A stretch of 64,000 nucleotides of DNA from Spirometra erinaceieuropaei (lineage: Eukaryota; Platyhelminthes; Cestoda; Diphyllobothriidea; Diphyllobothriidae): assembly GCA_902702965.1 (NCBI GenBank), contig CACRXP010000411.1, forward strand, positions 249,333-313,332, in the 5' to 3' direction. Position numbers and translations under genes: made by a program. This document shows positions 43,601 through 55,632 of the stretch, piece after piece. The stretch's first letter is position 1, and each line of letters begins with the position of its first letter. A model generated the notes under the pieces. It was not told the DNA's origin. It searched no databases and was given only the letters and a program-made list of their open reading frames with translations.

Positions 43601-46246
43601 ATTTGCGCATATTTTCAGCAAGGTATACTTTGATTTATAGGAGCATCGTAAAGTCAACCGGGACAGTCCATGCTACTTACGTAATTGCTTTTTGTCGGGT
43701 GTGGTTTTTGCAGGCGGCCGGGAAGAAACCCATTCTAAAGCTGGTGCCCTGGCTTAGCTTGAATATCTTGGGATTGTGGTGTTCGATAATCAATTTTGCA
43801 ACCGCACCTGTTTAATCCTTTCTAATCAAAACCACATTGAAGAATTTAAGTTAGCATTTCTTGAGATAGGCCAGGTCGCATGTCGGTGTCACCTCACGTG
43901 TTTTTATACATTTAAACACTAACTACTAGATCGTTTAAACAAAAGACGCCAAATAACTCGGGCTGGAGTGACCAAGAGCTGCCAAATTCCCATTTACAGG
44001 AAACTGGCAAGCCAAATCTAGCCTTCTTTATGTTGGTTTGCATGTGACTGTATGGTGTCCTCTACTGGAAGACTAGTTCGGAGTGCTTTTCATGATTGCG
44101 CCCACGGTATTCTTGCCGCGGTTATAAAAGCACAACTAGTCAGTAAATGCGGTGCCGCTTTTCCCGATGAAGCCGCTCTCAGCAACGGAAACAACAGTCC
44201 CACAATCTAATCCACCTGCTGTCCTGTCTTCCGTCACTAAAAATCTGCCGTGACCTACCTTGCGTGTCATCGGGTGGCGGATAGTAGAAGAGCCGCAAAA
44301 TGAAGGCACTTGGCTCGGACAATTATGCAGTCGGGGACCAACGACGACAGTGCTGCTAGGACATGGAGGACACCGCCCTATGGCACACTATAAGCTACTG
44401 CACTGTCGCATTGTAACGTGGTAATGATGAACCACTTTTGTATTCAGGGTCCTTTACCACCTCTGTGTTATGGTTAGGTTCCAACAAATCAAAATGTCCA
44501 ACACTGAAAAATCCAGATGACCATTTGGAGATACACCTTTGCCGAACATTCACACGACACCTTAATAAAACTGAAACCGGCTAGTCCAGACGTCGTCAAC
44601 TATAAGTTTTGAAGTTCCTGCCAAGCCCACCCTGCGCATAACCATGTATCACCATTTGCTTGTAGCCTGACACAGAGAGTAGCAGAACTCATTAAATATC
44701 CACCGAAATTTTCGAAAAGATTTTGATGGAATGTTGATGGAGTGGGGTGGTATTGTTAGCTATCATTGAACCCCAAATTTATTCCTGTATGCTAGCATTC
44801 GAGTGTCTGATTGTGAATATTTTGGCCAACCCGTCTTGATTAAATATGGCAAAGAATTGCTGCTTAGCTAGTGTGCATTTCAGCCATCGTTTTCTTCATT
44901 TTATAAATTGTATCATGGGCAAGTTTCACATCTTGTGCTGGTTGATAGGCGCTTGCTCCTTTAAACTTAGTACCAAAAGGAGGGCTGATATCAAGTTGAT
45001 GAAAAATGCAAGACCTCGGAAATGTCACAATTGTTTGAAGAAAAATATATGTACTGTTTACTTTGAAGGCCTTGAGAAAAGCGAAGATGCAGGTATCCAA
45101 ATGTACCGTATGCCATCTGAAAATTCATCCTATTGTTCAGTTTTAAAAACTAACCAAGAATTGGAAGTATACTCACTAAAGTTAAAAGTATACATCGTCA
45201 TGGCCCACTAATCAGCCTGTCCACTTTGGGCCACAATCACCGTTTCAAATCGAGAATGATACTTAACCCTGTTGTAGGCGCTAACGTATTGCTTTTCACC
45301 TTCGAAATGAATAGCCACGGATATTTCAGCTTCGGCTGTTGGGACTTGCAGGTCTTTACCTGGCCATAAGTCCGGATTGAGTAGTTCAGGTGGTTGAGAC
45401 GACTGGAGCTGGGTGGCCGCGTCCTCTTTGACCAGAACTTTGGGTTGTCTTAGCCCTGTGAAGAAGGGCCTCATCCTGCATGAGAATTGCCTCCCAAAAT
45501 GTCCGAATAGTTTTGCTGTGCTCAAGAAATGACGCAGGACGCCGGACCGAGGTTCAGATGCTGCTCGGCCTTGGGAGGACGAGAAGAATTTTGAAGCCAT
45601 TTGGAACTAGACCGAACACCCATTGGAATGGGTGTCTGCCTTTGTTTTTGTTTCTGACTTTGCAGGAACTTGGTGTTATACTTATCTATCCTGCTCCTAG
45701 AGGCCTGGTCGACACCGAAACACTTCTGGTTTGTGAAAGGCATGATCGTCAAAATATTTTTGCTTCGTTCAAGCCCCAGACCCCAAATGCCATCAATCAA
45801 CAGGGACTATTTATTTCTGGCAAAAGCCAAGTGGTTCTAAATGTATGCTCGCGGAGGAATTTTTAACGCCACATTCCAATAGACGAAGGATTAAAAATGT
45901 TAACCATGTTCCTGTAAAATTCCGAATTTATATAAGCATCGAAAATTAGTGCTGAGTATCGTAGATCGGGACGCTATGTCAGAAATTTTTGTGTTTGACC
46001 CCTGAGGTTGTGTTTTGGGCTTTTAAAATGCCTTATTAGCACGTTGCTCACTTCTCCTTTTCTTGTTGCCCTGTATTTTATACGGCTTTTCTCTAGAAAA
46101 TTCAAGAAATGCTTAAAGGAGCTTGGAATAAGGACGGTTCACCCTTTAAGGGGACAAAATTTGATCCGAGCGTCATTGACGTTTCTGGTGCGGCGGGACC
46201 AGGTGTTATGCCAATGCCTCCGAACCCTCCAGCTGCCTCTTCGTAG
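37619..46246 (+). CDS. NUDCD3: NUDCD3 (NudC-like, CS-domain dynein/HSP90 co-factor), complete
   Basis: Six exons: 37619-37722, 37760-38109, 38150-38253, 38292-38456, 41290-41484 and 46097-46246, together 355 residues against about 361 in human. N-terminal NudC module: MYDNALLGILQNEGNLPKFM, AIFGFLMRRTDLFYI and GFPPNVARRIV. A poorly conserved charged linker follows, then the CS domain from about residue 160: PDCYNGARRDLYSWSQSIKD, LDIRVK|IPDSV, EALWSLDLDERH, LINLDKVSELWWEAAF. The tail KIQEMLKGAWNKDGSPFKG and FDPSVIDVS matches the conserved C-terminus. NUDCD3 stabilises the cytoplasmic dynein intermediate chain through HSP90. Introns 1-3 are 37, 40 and 38 bp; introns 4 and 5 are 2.8 and 4.6 kb and hold repeats. 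For intron 2, the acceptor at 38149 is used because the nearer AG at 38138 breaks the frame. Confidence 0.95.
38457..41289 (+). other. NUDCD3 intron 4, repeats only
   Basis: 2833 bp. Around 38890-39050 lies a segment sharing GCGTGCCAC(A/G)CAC and nearby GACCGGAGGCG with sequence at 50690-50800 (inverted) and 51170-51180, so it is probably a short dispersed repeat. The frame at 39541-39810 has no recognisable domain. Confidence 0.5.
41987..42290. mobile_element. foldback element, one arm only (copy 3)
   Basis: TTTTTGGCCGTCTGCAAAAAC, ATGACTACTCAAGTAATAC, the TCAGTTGGTAGCGAATC segment and AAGATTTTTAAGACGTGAAG match the left arm of the complete copy at about 43019-43734 in order. The second arm is missing. 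It lies inside NUDCD3 intron 5. Confidence 0.65.
43019..43734. mobile_element. foldback element with ~230-bp inverted arms, copy 2
   Basis: The left arm (about 43019-43310: CTTCCTGGCCGCCAGTAAAAA, ACTTAAGTAATATGGATG, GATTTTCGATGCTTTTATGA) is the reverse complement of the right arm (about 43490-43734: CATGCTACTTACGTAATTGC, TTTTTGCAGGCGGCCGGGAAG). The centre, read in reverse complement, aligns with the centre of copy 1 at 8955-9650 (ATACTTTCC.TGTA.GGAA...CATACACTT). So this is the same element inserted in the opposite direction. Located in NUDCD3 intron 5; no ORF. Confidence 0.75.
43735..46096. other. rest of NUDCD3 intron 5
   Basis: No gene recognised. An antisense open frame at 45208-45600 (130 codons, with VPTAEAEISVAIHFEGEKQY) has no family match I can name. 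A weak trace of a foldback arm (ATTTATATAAGCATCG) lies near 45928. Confidence 0.45.
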
Positions 46247-48139
46247 GCCCAGTCATTGACTACGATTTCAAGAGTCTACTTCCTCCCCTTGTCCTCCTTC
46301 TCTACACTCGTTCTTTAATTTCTGCGCCGAGCTCTGGGCTTAACTCCGTATCTTCCTCACCGTTCTTCGGATATTTTTTGCTCAAATAATAACCGTTGGA
46401 CCACCTGTTATATTTTCTCTCTCGATGAACGCCTCAAACACGACTAGCAGGTAGTTGTTCCCGTCACGCTGTAAAATTGGCGCAGCCGTTTACTGCCAGC
46501 GAACTATCCCTCCCACTTGATTCGCTCTGGTGCAGTGGTCGTATTTCCCGACTTGCCGGATTCGTGACAATTTATGCAATCTAGCTGTTGGGTCTTGTGC
46601 CGCGTATTCTCATTGGGGAGGGCGTTGGCCGAACCAGCGTTTTCTCAGACCGAAAGAACGACTATCAGCCAAGAGTGATTACCTTGAGCCTCCATGCCCA
46701 CTGCTGTATAAGTCCTCATCAGGTTGAAACCCCAAGCTCAGCCAAGGGTGGTATTCTATTATCACACTTCTGCCACAGGTCAACTTGGCATCCAGAGGGG
46801 CATATCGGAGAAGGTGATGGACTTAATTCTCCGAGTTACTAACCGCGTTCCGAGGGCTACTCTGAAAGCACACCGTTGCAATCTGCCTTTTGTAGGTTCC
46901 TACCGGGTGTTCGGACCGTCAATTGACAGGGAAATGACTGAACAGTCTTATTCAATAACCTTTTCATTCAGTTCACACCGGAAGACTGGATACTCGCACT
47001 GCGTCGTTGTGAGACGAGATCGAGCTGCTGGCCTTCGATTTGCGTCGAATCCTACTTCAGTGGCCATCTGGTTACGCCTACCAGCCGCGAAGTTAGCCCA
47101 TACTCCCTCTGACTCACAGAGGGTGTGTCCTTAATCGCGACGACTTCTAGGATTATCAGACGGAGCTCACTCATATGGAGGGAATGGTTATATTTAATGA
47201 CTGTTTCGCATGATATACCATATATCTTTGGAAGATGGCACATTTTGAATTTAAGATGGGGAATGACGTCAGCCAGCAGAGCAGCCTTTGTGGATTCAGA
47301 CTCCGATGGTTCGACCGCAGCGCACGTTTTCTAGCAGCGGTGTCTTTCTAATTCTCATAACCTTAGATTAGCAAAATGCCACTTTATCAGACATACAATC
47401 TCACTCAAATGGCTGATGTGCTACCCCTGAACCCTAGTTCCTGTTCCCTATTCCCTCAAGTAGATTAATGTTGAGGATATTGAGCCTCACTCTTGTTCGC
47501 TAGCCGTTTCAAAATCGTAGTAAGACCTGTCGGTGGAGACAGGGGCGAGGAGGGGTTTTCGCATTCGTCGGGGTGTTTTTCTGTCCAGTTCTCACGACTT
47601 CCACGTGAGAAGTAAAACTGCAGTCTGAATCGTAAGGCTGCACAGACTGAACGTAGGCCATAGCGTCTCTTTGATAACAATGGTCAGGGGAATCACGGCA
47701 CGAGCAGCTCTCAAATCGCTGCAGTCGTCATTTGCGGGAATTTGTTGCGTCCAACTTGAAGGGGTGGTCAGATCGTGTGGAGCGAATCTTCACCCTTTTC
47801 GCTGCTGGCTTGTGCTCTCAGCACTCTTGCCGTCTCTGTTTAGTCTTTTTTCCTCAACTGCGCTGAAGGCTGTTAACGACTTGCTTGGTTTTTACCAGGA
47901 CTGTGGGTAGTTCGATCTCGGACTAACCACTTCCTCGAAATATCTGCCAGGGGTATTATAATCCTGCAACCGTGTGCTCCTGTCCACTGCAGTGTACTGC
48001 AACACACTGATGGAGCGCTCGTTCGCAGGTGATTATGACAGCTTGTGTGGTTGATTTTTATGAGACTCAAAGCTTCCATCCACCCTTGAGACCTGATTCG
48101 CCTGTAGTTGTGAGCTAACTCAGTGTGTGCCATTCGTTG
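46247..48139. other. intergenic, nothing recognised
   Basis: Begins with the NUDCD3 3' region. Plus frames such as 46724-47134 show no domain. The right end adjoins the truncated RNase H of the decayed gypsy element. Confidence 0.5.
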
Positions 48140-50100
48140 GTGGGCTGTTAAGATTTGTCCCATAGTACGCTAAAGCACGTCTCCGGTCGTTCTGACTTTT
48201 TGTCACTAAAACACAATGGGCGAATTTCCCACGGGTTAAGCTTGTCGGAAGTGAAGTTGAGAGCGAAAGAAAGGGGCTTGTGATCCGTGGACACAGTGAA
48301 ATCCCTGCCATCAAGGGATTGCTGGAAGTGTTTCACGGCGAGGAAGACAGCAAGGAGCTCCCGCGTCAACCATGGGGGAGGTGGGAGCATCGGGAGAAAG
48401 AGGCGTCAGGGGAGTGGCGTCGGCCAGGGGAGCCTTTACATTATCAAAGGCAGCAATGGCGTCGGCAGACAACTCGAAAAAACCTTCGGGACCCGAGAGG
48501 AGGCTCGTGAGCAGCCGGATGGTGTCGGCGGTAGAAATTAACCATACCCAGAAATCGCTGCAGCTGACGTTTGGAAGAGGGGGGAGGGAAATCATGGATG
48601 GCCGCAACCTTCGAGGGAAGAGGATGGATCCCGTGGGAGTCGACCAGATGACCGAGGAATTCTAGGGAGGAAACACCGAAGACGCAATTAGACGGGTTGA
48701 GAACAACGCCAAATTGTTAAAGGCGGTCGAACGCCGTTGCAAGATTCTCCATATGTTCTTCGGTGGCGGAGCTGGCTACCGACAGATCATCAATGTAGAC
48801 GTTGACAAATGGCAGGCTGCGAAGCACTCTGTCTACGAACCTCTGAAAGGTCTGGGAGACGTTGCGGAGCCCAAGCGGTATGCGGAGGAACTCCAAGAGG
48901 CCAAAAGGAATGGTGACGGCCGTCTTTTAAACGTCCTCTGGGACAATGCGAATTCGGTGGAAAGCACAGACTAGGTCAATTTTCGAGAACCCCGATTTGC
49001 CGAATAGGACTTCAGCATAATCCTGATGATGTGGGACAGGGTGTAGCGGTCTGGGACAGTAACGTTTTTCAAGGTCCTGTAATCACCGTAGGGGCGCCAA
49101 TCACCAGTGGCGACCTTTGGGATCATGTGGAAAGGCGAGGCCCAAGGGAATTTCAGACTGACAGATCATGCCCATCTGAAGCATGTGCTCGAACTCGGCC
49201 TTGGCGGCAAACAGTCTTGCGGGTTCGAGACGGTGGGGCAGAGAAAATGCGAGAGGGCGAATGATCCGGATGTGGTAAACAACGTCGTTTGGTGGAGTAA
49301 AAGCGCTGAATTTGGGACGAGTGAGACTGGGGTATTTGACGAGGAGTGGTCGAAATGGATTTTTAGGTTCAGGGTCCAGGACGGCGAGTTGACGGGAAGC
49401 GTAGGCAGAAGAGATACTACGGACGGTTAGGTTGGTGGTCTGATCGTGTAGACAGGACTGACGGCAGTCAACCAGGAGATCGAAGGTGACGAGGAAGTCT
49501 GTGCCGATAATGGCACAGATGTCAGCGACGACGAAGACCCAGTAGAAAAGGCCGATGTCCAGAGAGAGAGAGAGGGAGAGAGAGTAGGTGCCGAAGGGGA
49601 TAATGGGCGACGCGTTGACAACTTGAAGGAAAAGACCAGGATTGGAGCGCCGACGACCACCTGGTGTGGGCGGAATGGCACTGAAATGTGCACCAATATC
49701 AACCAAGAAACGCCCACCACTCCGGATATCGCGGACATAGAATGTGCAACCAGGATTAGAGCAGCCAGGATCATTGGCTGCACTAATCTGCGGGCTGACC
49801 CGTCTTACTCGTTTGCTCTGCTTGGGGATTCAGGAGCAGGAGGAGATGCAGCAAGGGGCTTTGGTACCAAAGGAGATGTGATACCAGCAGCTGGCGGATG
49901 TGTTGGAACAGGATGGGTGTACAAACTGGACATGTGGAGTGGGCAGCTTCGTTTGGTTCTGAGATGAGGGAGAAATTGCCTGCTTCTGGAGCGAAGCTAT
50001 ATTGATAAGAAGAAGCGCTCGCTGGAACAGGACCTTTATTCGTCGGACGTTTCGGATTCACACTTGAACCCATCATCAGAGACAGCGGCAGAAACGGGTG
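48140..50100 (-). pseudogene. decayed second Ty3/gypsy element (protease-RT-RNase H), 3'-truncated
   Basis: Minus strand, several frames. Protease: SGGRFLVDIGAHFSAIPPTP (about 49655-49715), with Ile where the active site needs Thr/Ser, then [75 protein letters not shown] and catalytic YIDD (about 48785-48796), LNPSNCVFGVSSLEFLGH. RNase H: LTRELLAVFLAVKHFQQSL and STDHKPLSFAL (48148-48390). There are multiple frameshifts and stops, no integrase and no LTRs found. Sequence and protease context differ from the complete element at 22358-27091, so it is a different, older family. Confidence 0.85.
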
Positions 50101-50271
50101 ATTCGTGCACAGTGTGTTGCAGTATTTCTAGGATACATTCGCTATGCTACCGCAAATCTATAGTAATTAGCCGCGCTCCCCTTCCCCAAGAACTGTTGCC
50201 CGCTGGTGTGCTAAATGCTTGATGGCCGGCCGATAAGTTCTTAATTGCTGAAATCTTATCACCTGGCTTGA

Positions 50272-50597
50272 ATGCTGGCGTGGTGATTGCTCGGCTATCT
50301 AGCTCACCGGCTTGCACGCTCCCCGAGTGATCAGTTACTTTGACCAGCCAATGCTTAAACACGGAATATGGAGTGGGGATGCACTTGTTGATAGATTGAG
50401 GTTCTCGTGAGAGAGAGAATAATCGCGTGAGCCGCGAGTTGCTTGATTCATGGTTCACAGGACCTCAGTCTATCAACAAGGGCAACGACATCCCAATCCA
50501 TATTCCATGCTAAGGCATAGTCTGGCCAAAGTAATTAACCACTCCGGGAGCGCACAGGCCGGTGAGCCAGATGGCCGAACAATCACCACGCCAGCAT
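50272..50597. repeat. long hairpin: ~130-bp inverted repeat around a ~60-bp loop
   Basis: The left arm 50272-50402 and right arm 50462-50597 are reverse complements with about 80% or better identity by eye. ATGCTGGCGTGGTGATTG on the left pairs with CAATCACCACGCCAGCAT on the right, and CTTGTTGATAG with CTATCAACAAG. Single-strand folding would give a stable stem. A diverged single-arm relative appears near 3430-3560. There is no coding function. Possibly a pair of inverted SINE-like units. Confidence 0.75.
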
Positions 50598-51739
50598 CCA
50601 ACACAGGCGCAGGGATGGTGTCTTGAGTAGGAGTTATTTTGTAGTGGTAATAGAGCTACGCAGAATCTACCCCACCCTCCCCTCCCGCACATACAGAAGG
50701 CAAAGTCAATGAGACCGGAGGCGTGACCGGGCGCAGTGACTGACAAGGTTAAGCAGTTCGCCTGCGCGTGCCACACGCCTATTCCGCACATAACTGACCA
50801 GGTTTCCACACAAGAGAAAAGGAGGAGAGGCTCGGGTTCCGATCAAATGGGGACGCTGTAGAAGCCACGTTAAAATGGAGCCGTTACAGCCTGATTATCC
50901 ATCCTTAAGGGAGAACCGAGTAATCCCGTCAGTTGACAGCCTGCCAAGTCACGACTTTTAATGAGTCACTCTATTTTATTGGAACGCCAGATTATTTTTA
51001 TTAAAAAGAATGCGCCAAGTACTGTGTAGACGCAATCCTCAGCTCCGAACTCACTCTCATCCTTCTATCCCCCTGGCACAAGTCTACTCTCCGAGCCGGT
51101 CAGTTGTCTGATGACGGGGGTTGAGCCCAGTGGTTGAAAGGGGCAGATAGCCCGTCTTCGCGTGCCACACACGACTTGACACCTACAAACCCAGGTCTTT
51201 ACATTGGTGGGTTGGCTGTGAGAGGGCCATAGAGGCCACATGGAGAAGAAGCCAAACAACACGCTCCTCATTTACACGAGAAGGGCCTATTCCTTGCTCA
51301 TAGTGGGTTATGTGGGAGCGGATTCGGGTGTGGTGTATGTGCTAGTGAGGAAGGGTATGGTGTTTTGGTTTGGCTGGCGGTGGCGGTGGCGCTTGTGGTC
51401 GTCGCCGCCACCACTGCGGACGCTGCACATTTTGCGCGGAGTGGCGATGGAAACGTTTGCAGAGACAGCAGGTGAACTTGTCGTGTTGTCGTTGCATTGG
51501 CTCCAGAATTGTTTGACGAGGCCGATCCGTGTGCAGGATTCTCGTTGATAACGTAGGCCTGCTGGAGGGAGTTGGGCGTCGGTGTCGTGGGTTGAAAACA
51601 TTTGAGACTTGAGAGCCGCTCTTTCGGCTCTGCCATCGGTGATTTGGTTGTCTTCCGCATGTCGGCCGATCCTGAGAGAGATGTTCCCAGGTCTCCTGGT
51701 TGATTTATAGATCTTCGTGGGAGATTTTTAGGGACTTGT
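50598..51739. other. repeat-rich intergenic
   Basis: Contains dispersed fragments sharing GCGTGCCACAC at about 50766 and 51173. An overlapping pair of frames on the minus strand (51298-51744) is low-complexity (Ala/Thr/Ser or Gln/Pro-rich depending on frame) and not assignable. Confidence 0.45.
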
Positions 51740-52110
51740 GACATCGTTTCAGCTCTCCGTGTTAACCAGCACCCTCTGTGAAATCACCGTATAGGATTTG
51801 TTTGGGCAAGCGTTCGTCCTGCATCCTCACTACGTGGCCGCTCCACCGTAGTTGCTTATTTTCAACGTGACGTAGATTTTGAGGATTCGAGCTCATTCCA
51901 GGACTTGCCTGTCGGGGACTATGTCTTCCCACCTAGGCTGCGGGGTTCTCCTGGGGAATCTAGGAGGAATTGGTTTAGTTGCCTGACTTGTTTGGTGTAG
52001 ATGTTTCACGTGTCCGCCTCATAAAGCACGCCATCATGTCTACCGCTCTGTATGTCTTGGTTTTTGTGTTGAGCTGAGGTTTGCACCAGTTCCACGTCCT
52101 CTCCCGCCAT
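51740..52110 (-). pseudogene. LINE-type RT C-terminal fragment
   Basis: Reading leftwards: LNTKTKTYRAVDMMACFM (about 52080), then after small frame changes QVRQLNQF-like and VENKQLRWSGHVVRM, followed by ERLPKQILYGDFTEGA ending near 51765. The LRW-GHV-RM-D-R-P-Q-LYGE/DL pattern is typical of the end of LINE endonuclease/RT ORFs. It is a different family from the 7545-8443 copy (RRLRWLGYVLRHPP). Confidence 0.7.
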
Positions 52111-55100
52111 CATATTAGGCGCTCAGTCACCCGTACAAAATAAGTCATGGACGATAGTCCGGGATACCTCCGAGGACGCTTTATGGCGACGAATGTTGAA
52201 TAGTTTCCCTCGATTTAGTAACTGATATCGACCCCGACCTCCCTCTCAGGTAGGCGTCCATCAGCATGGCAGAAAACACGGAACCCGAATAATGTGGGGG
52301 TGAGTACGCAGCACAAATTTAGTGGTAAGGCGCGGATATGAGTATCCCCCTGATCTCTACTCCTAAGGAGATTCTATTCGCTTCATTGAGGCATTGTCAT
52401 GCTCATTAACAGTATCTTTCGATGTCCATTTTCATTAACAACGCCACCCTCTTCCCCAGACATGGTACTGACAGGCTCCCTCAATCACACTGAACCGTAA
52501 GTCTCAACGTATTACAATGATGGGTGGCCATTCGCCCGATGTGAGCCCTGTTACATCAAACTTCACCTTGAGCATCTATGACGACGGAGATCGCAACCAT
52601 CAATCAGTTTCATTTCGGCTGTAGGCACCGTTGGCTGGCCAGAGTTAATTATCATCTGTCCTTGCTGCAGCCTACCGCGGCATGTGCCAGTTGCTTTCTC
52701 CCACTCTCATCGAATCTAGTGATTGGCGTTCAGTCGACCATATTGGTCCCTGCCACTTCTGACTACGTCTTATATGGCGTTTCTGATAGGCCATATCGTT
52801 AACAGTCGACTTTCTATCAGTCGCCGACAAGACAGCTAAAAAACTGTCTGATCCTTCATATGTCGCCGGTCACCGTATAGCACCCTCTTTTAGCTTCTAC
52901 CCGTAATTCAAATAGGGACTTTTAGAGAAGGCGATGAGCTGTGCTGTCGATAGGTGCAGAAAAGTACATGTTGTTTTGACGAACACAGCCACCCAAATCC
53001 ATAGCTCTCTCCCATGGCCTCTTTCCTACTCGACTGAGTGACACGCAGCTCTCCATAGTGAACTCTGGCAATCACAGTTTGGCTTTGCATATCTGTTGTT
53101 GCAAATACCGCAGTCATCAGTCAGGTTTCTGCTGATCAGCAACAAAGTCGACCTTTGAGGCTCTTAGTTTTTCCCAATCACTAATCAGGTCGTTGGGGTG
53201 CGTCCGCTATCTGTTTCTAATGCCATCTCTTTTGCTGGTAGATAATCGTCCTTCTTTTCCTTCCCACTATTATTCCGGCTAGCAGTTTCGTGTCCCAGAC
53301 GGAGAGCCTTACTGTCCCTGGTTACACCTTTTTCTATCTTTTGCACTTATTTCCTTGCCTTCAGCCAATTTTCTATTGGTCGCCCACGTAGCTTTCACTT
53401 CTCACAGTCTCCAGCGCCGCCGCTCATCCATATCGATTCGGTTCGCTTAACATCCGTGACTCAACCTCCGGTCTAAGATGGCGCGAAACGATCGATATTT
53501 CTCGATTCACAAATTGTCATCGTCCGGATGACGTTCGGGCTCGTGCGCTTCGGCTGACACTCGTCAGGCGAGAACGCTAATTGCAACTGTTTACGGTGCT
53601 GAGTGTACCCTCGACCTCACTCCAAGATTTTTTACCTAACCGTCTTCCTTGCCTTCTGATTCGAGAAACTCCAAGTTATCATCCGTCCTGCCCCCCTCAC
53701 TTACGTGGTTTCCTGGAAACGCTCGTTCCTCCTTGTCAATATCATCCATCCCACTGCTCACCTGAATGTAATTAATTGGTGATTGCAAGCCTGGCCGTAA
53801 TGACTATGCTTCTTCCTCTTTTGATTTGTTTATCAAGTATGGTTAGCGTCTTTACGATCAGTCGATCTTCGGCCTATCAGAGACAAATCTGGCTATAATG
53901 TACATACAACGTTGATATAATGGGGGTTTCATGATGTTTTTGTTAAATCGCGCAGGTACGCCCATTGGCGGCCTTATGCGCCCATTAATCTGTAGAGTCA
54001 AAGAACTTCATGTCGGTACGTTTGTGTCCGTACGTCTACCCATTAGTGAAACATGAGCTTCAGAGTAATATACTTCTTCTGTCTTTAGCTGTAATGCGCC
54101 TCACTTAACTTCATCCTCGGCTCTGATCGGCTTCAACCTTGTTTTGATAAGCGTTACTGGTATAGCGCAGATCCTTCATTGCCTTCACAGACATACCGTG
54201 CCCCCCCCTGATTGCATTCCAGTGAAGCAGTTGACTTTGCGGTATGAAGAAATTATTAAGTTTACGCTGACATTTTATATTAACAGAAAACCTTATCCAC
54301 TGGGGTTCAGTAGATTTCAGGATATACGGTTATGCTTTTCGCTGTTATACAGTTGGGCACATAGAATCTGAATAGTTATCAAAAATGCAATTTTATCCTG
54401 CGGTATGCCGATGTCAAGCCATCGTACGGCGTTCGTTCAATGGAACTATATACCTCTTCGCAATAATAAGTGTATTTAATAGCAGTTTACAGGCATTGCC
54501 AAAGAGGGATAAAGCATGGAACGGGCTACCATTGAAAAAAATTTCTGAGGAAGTGTATATCGATTATGGTGTTTTTGGATAGTTTGCATGGTTCAGAAGA
54601 AAAAATCCTCCTGCCCGTGATATTACGTCAGTCCAGAAAGGGATGGTTAACACTGCATCGGATGTTTTCAGTCTTCATTTCTTTTCATGATTTTGACTGG
54701 ACCTAACGGAAGCATTGGAGAACATTTGCTCGCGTCGGCTGAAGAAATTGTCCCTAGTGTTTGGGCTGAAGAGTCAACACCAGTTCTCACCTGACGAGAC
54801 CGGCCAGGGGACCAGAGGCCACGAACTACATCACTACGGCAGATTAATTCCTTGGATTCAGCGTCCGAAAATTCTCGGAGTTTCTCTGCGTGCAAAAAAA
54901 GAGTAATAATTCTCTTAAACACTGGATAATTTTGTAGAATTTTTCTACTCCTGGGTAACTTTTCTCAAATTGCAAATGTGTTCACAGAAAAAAACTGACG
55001 ACATTTACCGGTAATTACCAGAGACAAAAATAAAAAGACCTCGTGGTGGCTATTACGTCAAGGGTGGTCAGTATGTTTTAAAAGTGGTAAGCAAGCTAAA

Positions 55101-55264
55101 CGTACGACTGTTTAAAAGCCTAAACAGCAAAATATTCCCTTTTGTAATCAACAAAAACACGAGAGATCAAGGCTTGTAAGCCCTCAACGTTCATGGTTTG
55201 ACAAATGATGGCGTTACGAAGTTAAAACTCCTTTGGTAATAAAATGCTAGACGGATTCTTTTTT
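52111..55264. other. intergenic, nothing recognised
   Basis: No coding similarity, RNA gene or clear repeat found. Short frames only. Confidence 0.5.
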
Positions 55265-55545
55265 ACTCTGCTCAGCAGCACGCATGAGGCTAGCTAAAAA
55301 GGAAAAGTATTCCAGGCTAGGTCTAACGTACATTTTGTAAAGGCGCATTCGAATATCGCTAGTTCTTAAATTTTGGAGAATAAACTCGGTGACTCTGCAT
55401 GCTTTGGAGACTACCAAGGCTCAGTTTTCCGAAAGGTTAAGACTGATGGAGAATGATACTCCCAGATCCTTACTAACTCCAGGCACATTCATAAAGTAAC
55501 CGTCAATATTATTTTTGTAACTGAGGCATGTACAGCAACTGCCAT
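55265..55545 (-). pseudogene. LINE RT fragment
   Basis: Minus frame: NNIDGYFMNVPGVSKDLGVS, FSISLNLSEN, a stop, then LRTSDIRMRLYKMYVRPSLE. The KDLGV...S-A-K-C-R...R--LYK-YVRP-LEY block is the RT thumb of CR1/jockey-type LINEs. About 90 codons with one internal stop; both ends truncated. Confidence 0.75.
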
Positions 55546-55559
55546 CAATAATTCCGAAC

Positions 55560-55632
55560 TCTCTCTTCTAGGCTATACCTGCTTTCGAAATGATCGTCAA
55601 GACAGCCGCCGTGTGGTAATCTGCATCTACGT
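55560..55632 (+). pseudogene. LINE endonuclease scrap
   Basis: LLGYTCFRNDRQDSRRVVIC followed by IYVK resembles the APE endonuclease segment GY-IFR-DR---RGGGV-IYVR. About 24 codons wedged between the minus RT fragment and LINE copy A3. Confidence 0.5.

Noticed and set aside
45208..45600. 130-codon antisense open frame in NUDCD3 intron 5
   Set aside because: No recognisable motif, no splice or promoter evidence; left as unassigned sequence.
46724..47134. 136-codon plus-strand frame downstream of NUDCD3
   Set aside because: No domain recognised and no splice or start context to support it.
51298..51744. 148-codon Ser/Thr/Ala-rich minus frame, considered as a gag protein
   Set aside because: Low-complexity in two frames, and no CCHC or capsid motif.
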